A stretch of 30,295 bases of DNA from B1-G15 sp964346135 (GTDB lineage Archaea > Thermoproteota > Bathyarchaeia > Bathyarchaeales > Bathyarchaeaceae), in assembly GCA_964346135.1 (NCBI GenBank), contig CAYFTS010000038.1, positions 1-30,295 of the forward strand, in the 5' to 3' direction. A program made the translations under genes and the position numbers. Of the stretch, positions 21,649 to 29,691 are shown in pieces. The notes beneath the pieces are model-generated. The model was not told the origin of the DNA. It worked only from the letters and a program-made list of their open reading frames with translations, and searched no databases. The stretch's first letter is position 1; every line of letters starts with the position of its first letter.

Positions 21649-24099
21649 ATGTCGCAAGAAGAACCCCGAATTGGAGTGTACATCTGCCGTTGCGGATGTG
21701 GTAAAGAAGGGAATATTAGCGGGACTGTAGATGTGGAAAGAGTGAAAGAAGCTGCTGCGAATTTTGAAGACGTCGAAGTTTCTGAAGTATACGAGTATGT
21801 TTGTAGCAATCCCGGGCAAAAGATGATAAGAGACGGAATAGAGAAGGAGGGATTAAACAGGATAATTGTTGCAGCATGTTCTCCACGAATGCACCTCGAT
21901 ACATTCAGACGAAATGTAGAGCGTGCGAAACCTCATGCTTTCTATAATCCAGAAACAAAGAATGTGGAAACAACTGGGTTGAACCCATATCTTGTAGAAG
22001 TTGCCAATATTCGGGAACAATGCAGTTGGGTCCACGACGATAGGGAACAGGCTACTCTAAAGGCAATTGACCTCGTCCGAGGAGCAGTCGAAAGAGCACG
22101 TTATCTTAAACCTTTAGAATCTAAAACTATGACAGTTAGCGAAAATGTAGTCGTAATCGGTGGAGGAATCGCGGGCATCAACGTGTCCTTAGAGTTGGCG
22201 GACAAAGGCTTCAAAGTGTATTTGGTAGAGAAAAGCTCGAGCATTGGGGGGCATATGGCTCAGCTTGGAAAGACTTTTCCTACTCTAGACTGTTCGTCTT
22301 GTATCCTCACACCTAAGATGGTAGCAGTTTCTCAACATCCAAACATCGAAATAATTTCACTTGCTGAAGTAACACAAGTTGGCGGCTCACCAGGTAATTA
22401 CAAGGTTTTAGTCACCAAACAACCAAGATTTTTGGATTCATCAAAATGCACATCTTGTGGTGAATGCGCTACGAAGTGTCCAGTGAAAGTTCCGAGCGAG
22501 TATGAGATGGAACTGGATTACAGAAAAGCCATCTACATTCCTTTCAGACAAGCAATCCCAAGTTCTTACACTATTGACAAGGAACATTGTCTCTATTTCA
22601 CAAAAGGCGTCTGCAAAATATGTCAAAAATTCTGCAAGGCTGATGCAATTGATTTTAAACAGAAAAGTGAAACGATGACAATTGATGCGGGAGCAATTGT
22701 AGTCAGTACTGGATATGAACTGCTGGAACCAAGTGTTATAGAGCAGTATAGTTATGGTCTGCATCCAGACATAGTTACGCACTTGCAGTTCGAGCGGTTA
22801 CTGGTTCAAGGCGTACATAGACCATCTAACGGGGAGATACCTAAGAAAGTTGCTTTTGTTCTTTGTGTGGGTAGTAGGGTAGCATCGCCACTAAAGAACA
22901 ATGGCGAGCAATACTGTTGTAAGATAGGTTGCATGAACGCTATAAAAGAAGCCTACGTGCTTCACAAGGCGGTTCCAGACGCTGAACCATGGATATTTTA
23001 CACAGACATAAGAGCTCATGGAAAAGGGTATGAAGAGTTCTACGAGAGACTTCGAGGGTACGGTGTGCAGTTCATGAGAGGACGCGTAGCTGAAGTTATC
23101 CCTAATGGCAATGGACTACTCTTAAGAGCAGTGGATACCATTCTTGGAATGCCCGTAGAAGAAACTTTTGATATGGTAGTACTTAGTTCTGAGTTCAAAC
23201 CAAGTCCAGGTACCAGCGATTTAGCTAGAATGTTAGGAATCTCCACAGGTCCTGACGGCTTTATTCTGGAAAGACACCACAAACTCAGACCTGTTGACAC
23301 TGAACGCGAAGGTATCTACGTCTGCGGATGTGCCCTTGGCCCAAAAGACATTCATGAAACCACCACGGAATCAATGGCTGCAGCTTCAAAAGTTTCAACA
23401 TTCCTAGGCAAGGGCACTATCTCTGTTTCCCCTGAAGTAGCAAGCGTAGATTCAGAAAAATGCAACGATTGTGGAAAATGTGCTGAGGTCTGTCCTGCCC
23501 AAGCAGTTCAAAGATTAGCTTCTACTTTTCGAGGTCGTTGGAAAATAGATCCAATGTCATGTGTAGGATGTGGACTTTGTTTGCCAATTTGCCCCACGCA
23601 AGCAATAAATCTTAATCATTGCACCGAAGACCAGTTAATCGCTCAAATTCGTGCATTGGGAAGAAAGGAAGGTGATTCACTCAGTATCGTCGCATTCTTG
23701 GAAAAGGAAACAGCTTATGCTTCTGCAGATCTAGCTGGACAAACCAGAGTGTCGTATCCTTCCGCCATTAAAATTGTGAGAGTCCCTAGTGGAGGACGAG
23801 TAGGTTTGAAGCATCTAATGGCGGCGTTTGCTGCAGGTGTTGACGGTGTCGTGTTTGTTGAAGGAGAAGACAGTGTGTTGAAGGCAGACAAGTTAAGAGA
23901 GCACATCATTGAGTTAAAGAAAAAGCTGAAGGAATTTGGAATACAGCCTCTTCGCATAGTCTCAACAGCCATAACTATCCCACAATATAGCAAAATGGTC
24001 GATACCTTCAACATGTTTGAAAGCAGATTGTCAAAAATCGGACGATTGTCAGAGAAAACGCGTTCCAAAATTGAAGCAAAACTTGAAAAGGAGATGTAA
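21649..24099 (+). CDS. hdrA: HdrA-like protein 1 with degenerate MvhD domain
   Basis: An 816-residue flavo-iron-sulfur protein, the electron-splitting core of heterodisulfide-reductase-type complexes. The N-terminal domain has the four family cysteines (Cys13 region, Cys52, Cys77, Cys125). The FAD fold starts GGGIAG (171-176) and is followed by DCSSCILTPKM (Cys215, Cys218). Two ferredoxin clusters lie inside the fold (Cys267/270/273/277 and Cys314/322/325/329), and two more [4Fe-4S] motifs are near residues 604-655. The last 138 residues align with MvhD, but every iron-sulfur cysteine is gone: Leu684, Glu685, Thr688, Ser714, Gly739 and Leu744 occupy the sites that are Cys in the paralogue. 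GGAGG precedes ATG 21649 by 7 bases. It is followed by hdrC1 and hdrB1. Confidence 0.93.
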   Translation: MSQEEPRIGVYICRCGCGKEGNISGTVDVERVKEAAANFEDVEVSEVYEYVCSNPGQKMIRDGIEKEGLNRIIVAACSPRMHLDTFRRNVERAKPHAFYNPETKNVETTGLNPYLVEVANIREQCSWVHDDREQATLKAIDLVRGAVERARYLKPLESKTMTVSENVVVIGGGIAGINVSLELADKGFKVYLVEKSSSIGGHMAQLGKTFPTLDCSSCILTPKMVAVSQHPNIEIISLAEVTQVGGSPGNYKVLVTKQPRFLDSSKCTSCGECATKCPVKVPSEYEMELDYRKAIYIPFRQAIPSSYTIDKEHCLYFTKGVCKICQKFCKADAIDFKQKSETMTIDAGAIVVSTGYELLEPSVIEQYSYGLHPDIVTHLQFERLLVQGVHRPSNGEIPKKVAFVLCVGSRVASPLKNNGEQYCCKIGCMNAIKEAYVLHKAVPDAEPWIFYTDIRAHGKGYEEFYERLRGYGVQFMRGRVAEVIPNGNGLLLRAVDTILGMPVEETFDMVVLSSEFKPSPGTSDLARMLGISTGPDGFILERHHKLRPVDTEREGIYVCGCALGPKDIHETTTESMAAASKVSTFLGKGTISVSPEVASVDSEKCNDCGKCAEVCPAQAVQRLASTFRGRWKIDPMSCVGCGLCLPICPTQAINLNHCTEDQLIAQIRALGRKEGDSLSIVAFLEKETAYASADLAGQTRVSYPSAIKIVRVPSGGRVGLKHLMAAFAAGVDGVVFVEGEDSVLKADKLREHIIELKKKLKEFGIQPLRIVSTAITIPQYSKMVDTFNMFESRLSKIGRLSEKTRSKIEAKLEKEM

Positions 24100-24103
24100 A
24101 AAA

Positions 24104-24685
24104 ATGAAGATTGAACCACGACTGAAAATTACACCAGAAACTACAGGTCCATCTTTCTTAAAAGAAGTATTGAAAATGCGAGGCGGCGAAAATGTTCTCG
24201 ATTGTATACAATGCGGAGTTTGTGCAGGATCATGTCCCGTAGGATGGGCTATGGATTTCTACCCACTCCAAATAAACAAAATGATACATTTAGGTATGAA
24301 AGACGCAGTTCTATCCAGCTCAACAATCTGGCTTTGTGCTTCATGTTATGCCTGCGCAGCTCGTTGCCCAAGGGGAATAGATATCCCCGTGCTCATGTCA
24401 AGTCTTAAGAACATGGCGATAAAGGAAAAATTTCCAGTGAAACTTGCGGCAAAACCGAAATTCCACAAGTCTTTTACAGAAGTTATAAAAATCCGTGGTC
24501 GAATGCATGAGCCCGATTTGTTTATGAAAATAACAAAAAAGACCGATCTACAGGCGCTTGTACACAATGCCCTTTTAGGTTTGAGGCTTTGGAGAAAAGG
24601 TAAGCTGAAGTTAATGGCTTCAGAGACGAAACAGAAGAACCAACTTCTGCCGATTTTTGAGTATGCCACAGAGGAGGAACATTAA
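24104..24685 (+). CDS. hdrC: HdrC-like [4Fe-4S] protein 1
   Basis: A 193-residue soluble electron carrier subunit linking HdrA to HdrB. Two complete [4Fe-4S] motifs are present: Cys34/37/40/44-Pro (CIQCGVCAGSCP) and Cys78/81/84/88-Pro (CASCYACAARCP). The short segment PVGWAMDFYPLQI after the first motif is typical of the family. ATG 24104 is chosen over the longer frame from 24017 because GGAG is about 11 bases upstream and because the earlier codons lie within hdrA1. The stop is only 1 base before the hdrB1 start. Confidence 0.94.
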   Translation: MKIEPRLKITPETTGPSFLKEVLKMRGGENVLDCIQCGVCAGSCPVGWAMDFYPLQINKMIHLGMKDAVLSSSTIWLCASCYACAARCPRGIDIPVLMSSLKNMAIKEKFPVKLAAKPKFHKSFTEVIKIRGRMHEPDLFMKITKKTDLQALVHNALLGLRLWRKGKLKLMASETKQKNQLLPIFEYATEEEH

Positions 24686-24686
24686 A

Positions 24687-25568
24687 ATGAAGTTTGCATA
24701 TTTTCCAGGCTGTTCTCTTCATTCTACAGCACAAGAATACAGCATCTCCTGCAAAGCAGTAAACAAAATCTTGGGAATAGAACTGCTTGAAATACCAGAC
24801 TGGAACTGTTGCGGAGCAATGGACGCCATATATGCATACGACCCCGTTGCATCCGTCGCCTTGTCTACTAGAAACTTGTCGATCGCGGAAGGTATGAATT
24901 TAGACATCGTAACCTTATGTAGCGCGTGTTTTTTCACATTATCTCGAGCAAACAACTTACTTCACGAAGACTCAGAGCTAAAAAGTAGAGTAGGCCAGAT
25001 GTTGAATGACAGTGGGCTAAAGTACGGCGGGGATGTAAAGATAAGACATTATCTAGATGTTCTTGTGAATGATGTAGGTTTCGAAGAAATTTCTCGACAC
25101 GTGAAAGTTCCACTTAACGGATTGAAGGTGGCACCTTACTACGGTTGTCTGCTGGTAAGACCAACTAGCATAGCCACTTTCGACAATTCAGAGCATCCAC
25201 GCTCAATGGATAAGCTGGTGGAGGCATTGGGAGGCCAAAATGTGAATTTCATTGATAAAACGCGATGTTGTGGGGCTTCGCTTGGATTTACTGAGGAAAA
25301 AGTTATGTTGGAGATGTCAAAGAATTTGTTGCTTGAAGCGAAGGATGCTGGCGCCGACTGTATGGTTTTGCCTTGTCCTATGTGTCACTTTAACCTTGAT
25401 GTGAAGCAAAAGGACATAGAATCGGCTTTCGACATTAAAATTGGTCTTCCCATACTCTATTTTACTCAACTTATAGGAGTTGCTTTTGGATTGAATTACA
25501 AAGAACTTTCCCTAAACAGAAACTGCGTCTCTCCATCGAAGTTGCTACAACGATTTGGAGTAGGCTAG
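24687..25568 (+). CDS. hdrB: HdrB-like protein 1 (two CCG domains)
   Basis: The 293-residue catalytic subunit, which in known complexes holds two noncubane [4Fe-4S] clusters and reduces a disulfide. Both CCG motifs are intact: Cys9, Cys41-Cys42 (WNCCG) and Cys78/Cys81, then Cys154, Cys194-Cys195 (TRCCG) and Cys230/Cys233 (CPMC). The true substrate is unknown; outside methanogens it may not be CoM-S-S-CoB. ATG 24687 follows GAGGAGG by 9 bases; the frame could begin at 24657, but that lies inside hdrC1. After this gene comes a 137-base gap. Confidence 0.94.
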   Translation: MKFAYFPGCSLHSTAQEYSISCKAVNKILGIELLEIPDWNCCGAMDAIYAYDPVASVALSTRNLSIAEGMNLDIVTLCSACFFTLSRANNLLHEDSELKSRVGQMLNDSGLKYGGDVKIRHYLDVLVNDVGFEEISRHVKVPLNGLKVAPYYGCLLVRPTSIATFDNSEHPRSMDKLVEALGGQNVNFIDKTRCCGASLGFTEEKVMLEMSKNLLLEAKDAGADCMVLPCPMCHFNLDVKQKDIESAFDIKIGLPILYFTQLIGVAFGLNYKELSLNRNCVSPSKLLQRFGVG

Positions 25569-25705
25569 CAGGATCGTAGGAGAAGGTGAGGTTGGTTGTG
25601 GTGATGTCGCATATTAATTTTTATTTTTATGATAAAAAAAGCCGAAACCTTAAATCTCGGTCTCATATCTTAAAATAACTCTAAATAATTGGGACATGGA
25701 AGCAA
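25569..25705 (+). promoter_or_regulatory. Spacer with A/T palindrome and promoter of the second hdr unit
   Basis: TTTTTAT and ATAAAAA form a perfect short palindrome at 25624-25638, which may end the first transcript. TTAAAATAAC at 25670-25679 is a TATA-like box about 31 bases before ATG 25706, so hdrC2-hdrB2-hdrA2 may be transcribed separately. Confidence 0.4.
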
Positions 25706-26290
25706 ATGACAGTAGAGTCAAGAGTCATTAAGAGAGAAGAGTTTGATCCAAACTTCTCTAAGATAGTTGAGAAGTTATCAGATGCCGATATTTATGCATG
25801 CTATCAATGTGGAGTTTGTTCCGGAGGCTGTCCAGTAAGCTTTATGATGGACTACACTCCGAGGCAAATACTGCGAATGGTTCAACTGGGCATGAGAGAA
25901 AAAGTTCTGAACAGCACAACAATCTGGTTATGTTCCTCATGCAACACCTGCTTTACAAGATGCCCACGTGAAATAGAAATCCCAGAAATCATGGCTTCCC
26001 TAAAAAGCATAGCCATAAAAGAGGGAATTGAGGCGAAAATCAAGGAAGGTCCAGCACTCTACAAGTCTATGGTCAACAACATGGAGAAGTATGGAAGAGT
26101 TCATGAAGCGGGATTGTACATAGACTTTGCGCGAAAGACTGGTTTGACGAAACTAACAAAGCAAATGTCTTCAGGCCTCGCTCTTTTCAGAAGAGGAAAA
26201 CTCAAGCTAAAGCCAGAGAAGATAAAATCCATAAAACAGTTGAAGGCTATGATAAAAAAAATAGATCAGATGGAAAAGGAGGAGAGCTAA
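25706..26290 (+). CDS. hdrC: HdrC-like [4Fe-4S] protein 2
   Basis: A 194-residue paralogue of hdrC1. Both [4Fe-4S] motifs are complete: Cys32/35/38/42 (CYQCGVCSGGCP) and Cys76/79/82/86 (CSSCNTCFTRCP). The middle part (MMDYTPRQILRMVQLGM, then the EIPEIMASLKSIAIKE helix) matches HdrC1. The lysine-rich tail is longer. GGAAG lies only 3 bases before the ATG, so a leaderless start from the box at 25670-25679 is as likely. It overlaps nothing and is followed by hdrB2 after 3 bases. Confidence 0.94.
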   Translation: MTVESRVIKREEFDPNFSKIVEKLSDADIYACYQCGVCSGGCPVSFMMDYTPRQILRMVQLGMREKVLNSTTIWLCSSCNTCFTRCPREIEIPEIMASLKSIAIKEGIEAKIKEGPALYKSMVNNMEKYGRVHEAGLYIDFARKTGLTKLTKQMSSGLALFRRGKLKLKPEKIKSIKQLKAMIKKIDQMEKEES

Positions 26291-26293
26291 CAT

Positions 26294-27181
26294 ATGAAGT
26301 TTGGTTATTTTCCAGGCTGTTCCCTCCATGCAACTGGTATAGAGTATGACATGTCCACTAAAGCCGTATTCAAGGTTCTTGGAATAGAACTAGTTGAACT
26401 AGAGGACTGGAACTGTTGCGGAGCCACCGCCGCTTATGCTGTTGACAGGCTTTTATCGGTTGCGCTTCCCGCAAGAAACCTAGCTATTGCAGAAAAAGAT
26501 AACATGGATATACTAGCGCCATGCGCCGCCTGTTATCATTTTCTGGCAAGAGTAAATGCAATGCTAAAAGAGAAACCTGATCTCAAAGAAAAAGTCAACA
26601 AAGCGCTTGCAACCATGGATCTTGAGTATAAAGGAACGATCCAAGTGAGGCATCCCTTAGAGATTATGGTGAACCCTTCCTTGAGTCCTGTAGTAGACCT
26701 CATCAAAGAAAAAGTGGTGAGACCTTATAATGGATTAAAGGTTGCACCGTATTATGGTTGTTTGTTTCTAAAACCCCCAACTTTTTGCACGTTTGATAAT
26801 CCAGAAAATCCGCAATCATTAGATAAACTTGCCACTATGTTGGGTGCTGAAGTTATTCAATGGCGAGAATATAAGACAAGATGCTGTGGCGGAGCACTTC
26901 AAATGATCAAGGAAGACGCCATGTTAGAGCTGAGCAAAAGAATTCTGTCAAAAGCGCAAGAGTATGGTGCAGAATGCATACTGACAGCTTGCCCTTTCTG
27001 CCACCTTAATTTGGACATGAAACAAGGCGACATCAACTCCAGATACGACTTGAACATTAGAATTCCAGTCCTATATTTCACGCAGTTCCTTGGACTGGCT
27101 TTAGGTCTTAGCCCAAAGGAGTTGGGATTGGACAAAATCATTGTGCCAGCCAAGAGAATGATAGGAGCGATAAAAACTTAA
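26294..27181 (+). CDS. hdrB: HdrB-like protein 2 (two CCG domains)
   Basis: A 295-residue paralogue of hdrB1, with all ligands of the two noncubane clusters present: Cys9, Cys41-Cys42 and Cys77/Cys80, then Cys156, Cys197-Cys198 (TRCCGG) and Cys233/Cys236 (CPFC). The PYNGLKVAPYYGCL region before the second motif is nearly the same as in HdrB1, so the pair arose by duplication. GGAGGAG lies about 9 bases before ATG 26294. Its substrate may differ from that of HdrB1; sequence alone does not tell. Confidence 0.94.
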   Translation: MKFGYFPGCSLHATGIEYDMSTKAVFKVLGIELVELEDWNCCGATAAYAVDRLLSVALPARNLAIAEKDNMDILAPCAACYHFLARVNAMLKEKPDLKEKVNKALATMDLEYKGTIQVRHPLEIMVNPSLSPVVDLIKEKVVRPYNGLKVAPYYGCLFLKPPTFCTFDNPENPQSLDKLATMLGAEVIQWREYKTRCCGGALQMIKEDAMLELSKRILSKAQEYGAECILTACPFCHLNLDMKQGDINSRYDLNIRIPVLYFTQFLGLALGLSPKELGLDKIIVPAKRMIGAIKT

Positions 27182-27221
27182 ACGTACTAAAGATTTAGGA
27201 TGAGACTCAAAGGTGCAAAAA

Positions 27222-29651
27222 ATGTCAACGAAAAAATCGGCTTTGGGAATTGTGTTCTGTGACTGCGGGGGTTCAGTTTCTCGCACCTTAGATTTCAAGT
27301 ATCTCACCGAATTCGCTTCAAAATTGCAAGACGTGAAGTTTGTCAAAAGACATGACTTCCTTTGCGGTGAGGAGGGGAGAAAAGAAGTTGACGATCTGGT
27401 GCGCAAGGGCGCAAACAGAATAGTGATCGCTGCGTGTTCGCCAAAGCTCTATGAAATCCACTTCAGAAACTACCTAAGGGAAAGTGGACTAAACCCGTAC
27501 TGTTTAGAGATGGCTAACCTAAGAGAGCAGTGTGCATGGCCTCACACAGATAATCCTAAAGGAGCAAACGAAAAAGCTGAGAAAATTGTCACCGCCGCCG
27601 TTGAGAGAGCCCGAAAGATCAAACCAATTGAAAATAAAGGCTTCAAAGTCAACAAATCTGTTCTAGTTATTGGAGCGGGCATTGCAGGGCTTCAAGCCGC
27701 CATAGATGTAGCTGATTTCGGATTCCCAGTTCACTTAGTGGAAAAAGCTCCTGTTGTAGGTGGAAACGCGCTTAAGTTAGGACTGGCGTTTCCTTCTGAC
27801 GATGGAGCTTTTTGTATATCTTCCCCAGAATCTCTTAGAGGCATCAGGAAATGCTTCTATAGGGCAGGACTGCTTCAACATCCCAATCTAAAACTTTACA
27901 CTTTATCTGAAGTTAAAGAGTTTAAGGGGTCTTTTGGTAATTTTGAAGTAAAAGTTGCCTCTTATCCAAGAGGAGTTAAAGAAAAACTCTGCATCAATTG
28001 TGGAAAATGTGCTGAGGTTTGTCCTGTTGAAGTTGCTGACGAAATGAATTATGGCCTCAGCAAACGTAAGGCAATCTACTTACCGTATCCCAATGCCACT
28101 CCGCCAGTCTACGTCGTAGATTGGGAACACTGTAACAAATGCGGGGAATGCGTAAAAATCTGTCCAACAAATGCCGTTGATCTTAAAGACAAGGAAAAAG
28201 AAAATACGTTAAACGTTGGCTCCATCATCGTTGCCACAGGCTTTCAGGAATATGACCCATCTGGGATTAAGCAGTACAAATACGGTATTTATCCAGATAT
28301 AATAACTCAGTTGCAACTCGCCAGAATCTTAGATCCGTATGGTCCCACGGAAGGAAAACTGGTTAAACCGTCGAGTGGCGAAATACCGAAGAGCGTTGTG
28401 ATGCTTCAGTGTGTAGGGTCAAGAGATGAAACTACCAACCCATATTGTTCAAAAATTTGCTGTTCTTTCGCCTTAAAACATGCTATACATATTAAAGAGG
28501 AATACGGACAAGACGTTGATGTGTATGTCTGTTACATAGACATTCGAACCCTAGGAAAAGGTTATGAAGGATACTACTCAAAAGCTAGAAAACTTGGCGT
28601 AAAATTTATTCGAGGAAAACCTTCTGAAATCACAAAAGATCTAAAAACTGGCAAACTACTAGTAGAGGTTGAGGACACCCAACTTAACAAACCATTAGAA
28701 CTAGAAGCCGACATGGTTGTTTTTGCAGTTGCTCTCCGACCAAAAGCTGGTAACGACGAACTTGCAAAACTGTTGAACATCAACTTAGACGACTACGGTT
28801 TCATTAAAGAAATCTATCCGAAACTCAAAAACATTGACACTTCAACTAAAGGCATATACGTCTGCGGAGGCGCTCAGGGTCCAAAAGACATACCAGAATC
28901 AATTAACCAAGCTGAAGCTGCAGCGTTCAGAGCCATTCTCGATCTTACAAAAGACAAAATTACGAAACCCTTAGACATTGCTGTTGTCAACGAGGAGGAC
29001 TGTGACGGATGTGAGCTATGTGTTGACGTTTGCCCCTACGACGCTGCTCAGATGGTGGAAGCGAAAGACAGGCCTCCTGTCAACATGGTGGCGGAAATCA
29101 ATGAGCTTTTGTGTGAAAGATGTGGAGCGTGTGCTGACCGATGTCCAACAGGAGCCATCCAGCTTCCTTACTGGACGGATGAACAATATGCAAGTCAAAT
29201 TTCCGGGTTGCTTTCTGGAAATGGTGGCTCAATGTCGCCTAAAGTTGTAGCTTTCTGTTGCGATGAATGTGGTTACGCGACGGTTGACCTCACAGGTATG
29301 GGCGGAATGTCCTATCCTGTGAATGTGTTGCCTATGAGAGTGCCGTGTCTAGGATGGATTTCTCTCTATCACATTTTCAAAGCTTTCGAGTTGGGAGCAG
29401 ACGGGCTTCTTCTAGTTGGATGCTTACGTCACAATTGCCAATTCTTAAAAGGAAACGTTTACGCAACCGAAGCCGTAACATTTGCAAAAGAAATTTTGGA
29501 CGAAATAGGCTTAAGCAGCAAACGAATACAAATGGTTCCCGTCTGTGCAGCTGATCCAGCAGAGTTTTCTGAAGCAACGAAATCCTTGGTGAATGAGTTA
29601 AGAGAACTTGGGTCTATCAGGAAAACTGGGGCAGCTGGAAGCTCTGATTAG
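27222..29651 (+). CDS. hdrA: HdrA-like protein 2 with intact MvhD domain
   Basis: An 809-residue HdrA paralogue. The N-terminal cysteines are kept (Cys13/15, Cys48, Cys72, Cys104) and the FAD fold starts GAGIAG (151-156). The segment aligned with DCSSC in HdrA1 reads DGAFC (only Cys198 remains) and carries an insertion with Cys211. Ferredoxin clusters lie at Cys257/260/263/267 and Cys304/307/310/314, with two more near residues 585-645. The C-terminal MvhD domain keeps Cys679, Cys680, Cys683, Cys709, Cys734 and Cys739, the [2Fe-2S] candidates. ATG 27222 has AGGTG 6 bases upstream; GTG 27213 would add three residues. There is no promoter before it, so it is cotranscribed with hdrB2. Confidence 0.93.
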   Translation: MSTKKSALGIVFCDCGGSVSRTLDFKYLTEFASKLQDVKFVKRHDFLCGEEGRKEVDDLVRKGANRIVIAACSPKLYEIHFRNYLRESGLNPYCLEMANLREQCAWPHTDNPKGANEKAEKIVTAAVERARKIKPIENKGFKVNKSVLVIGAGIAGLQAAIDVADFGFPVHLVEKAPVVGGNALKLGLAFPSDDGAFCISSPESLRGIRKCFYRAGLLQHPNLKLYTLSEVKEFKGSFGNFEVKVASYPRGVKEKLCINCGKCAEVCPVEVADEMNYGLSKRKAIYLPYPNATPPVYVVDWEHCNKCGECVKICPTNAVDLKDKEKENTLNVGSIIVATGFQEYDPSGIKQYKYGIYPDIITQLQLARILDPYGPTEGKLVKPSSGEIPKSVVMLQCVGSRDETTNPYCSKICCSFALKHAIHIKEEYGQDVDVYVCYIDIRTLGKGYEGYYSKARKLGVKFIRGKPSEITKDLKTGKLLVEVEDTQLNKPLELEADMVVFAVALRPKAGNDELAKLLNINLDDYGFIKEIYPKLKNIDTSTKGIYVCGGAQGPKDIPESINQAEAAAFRAILDLTKDKITKPLDIAVVNEEDCDGCELCVDVCPYDAAQMVEAKDRPPVNMVAEINELLCERCGACADRCPTGAIQLPYWTDEQYASQISGLLSGNGGSMSPKVVAFCCDECGYATVDLTGMGGMSYPVNVLPMRVPCLGWISLYHIFKAFELGADGLLLVGCLRHNCQFLKGNVYATEAVTFAKEILDEIGLSSKRIQMVPVCAADPAEFSEATKSLVNELRELGSIRKTGAAGSSD

Positions 29652-29691
29652 TGTAGCTGTTCTCTAGCGAAAACCTAGCGTATAGCACTTT

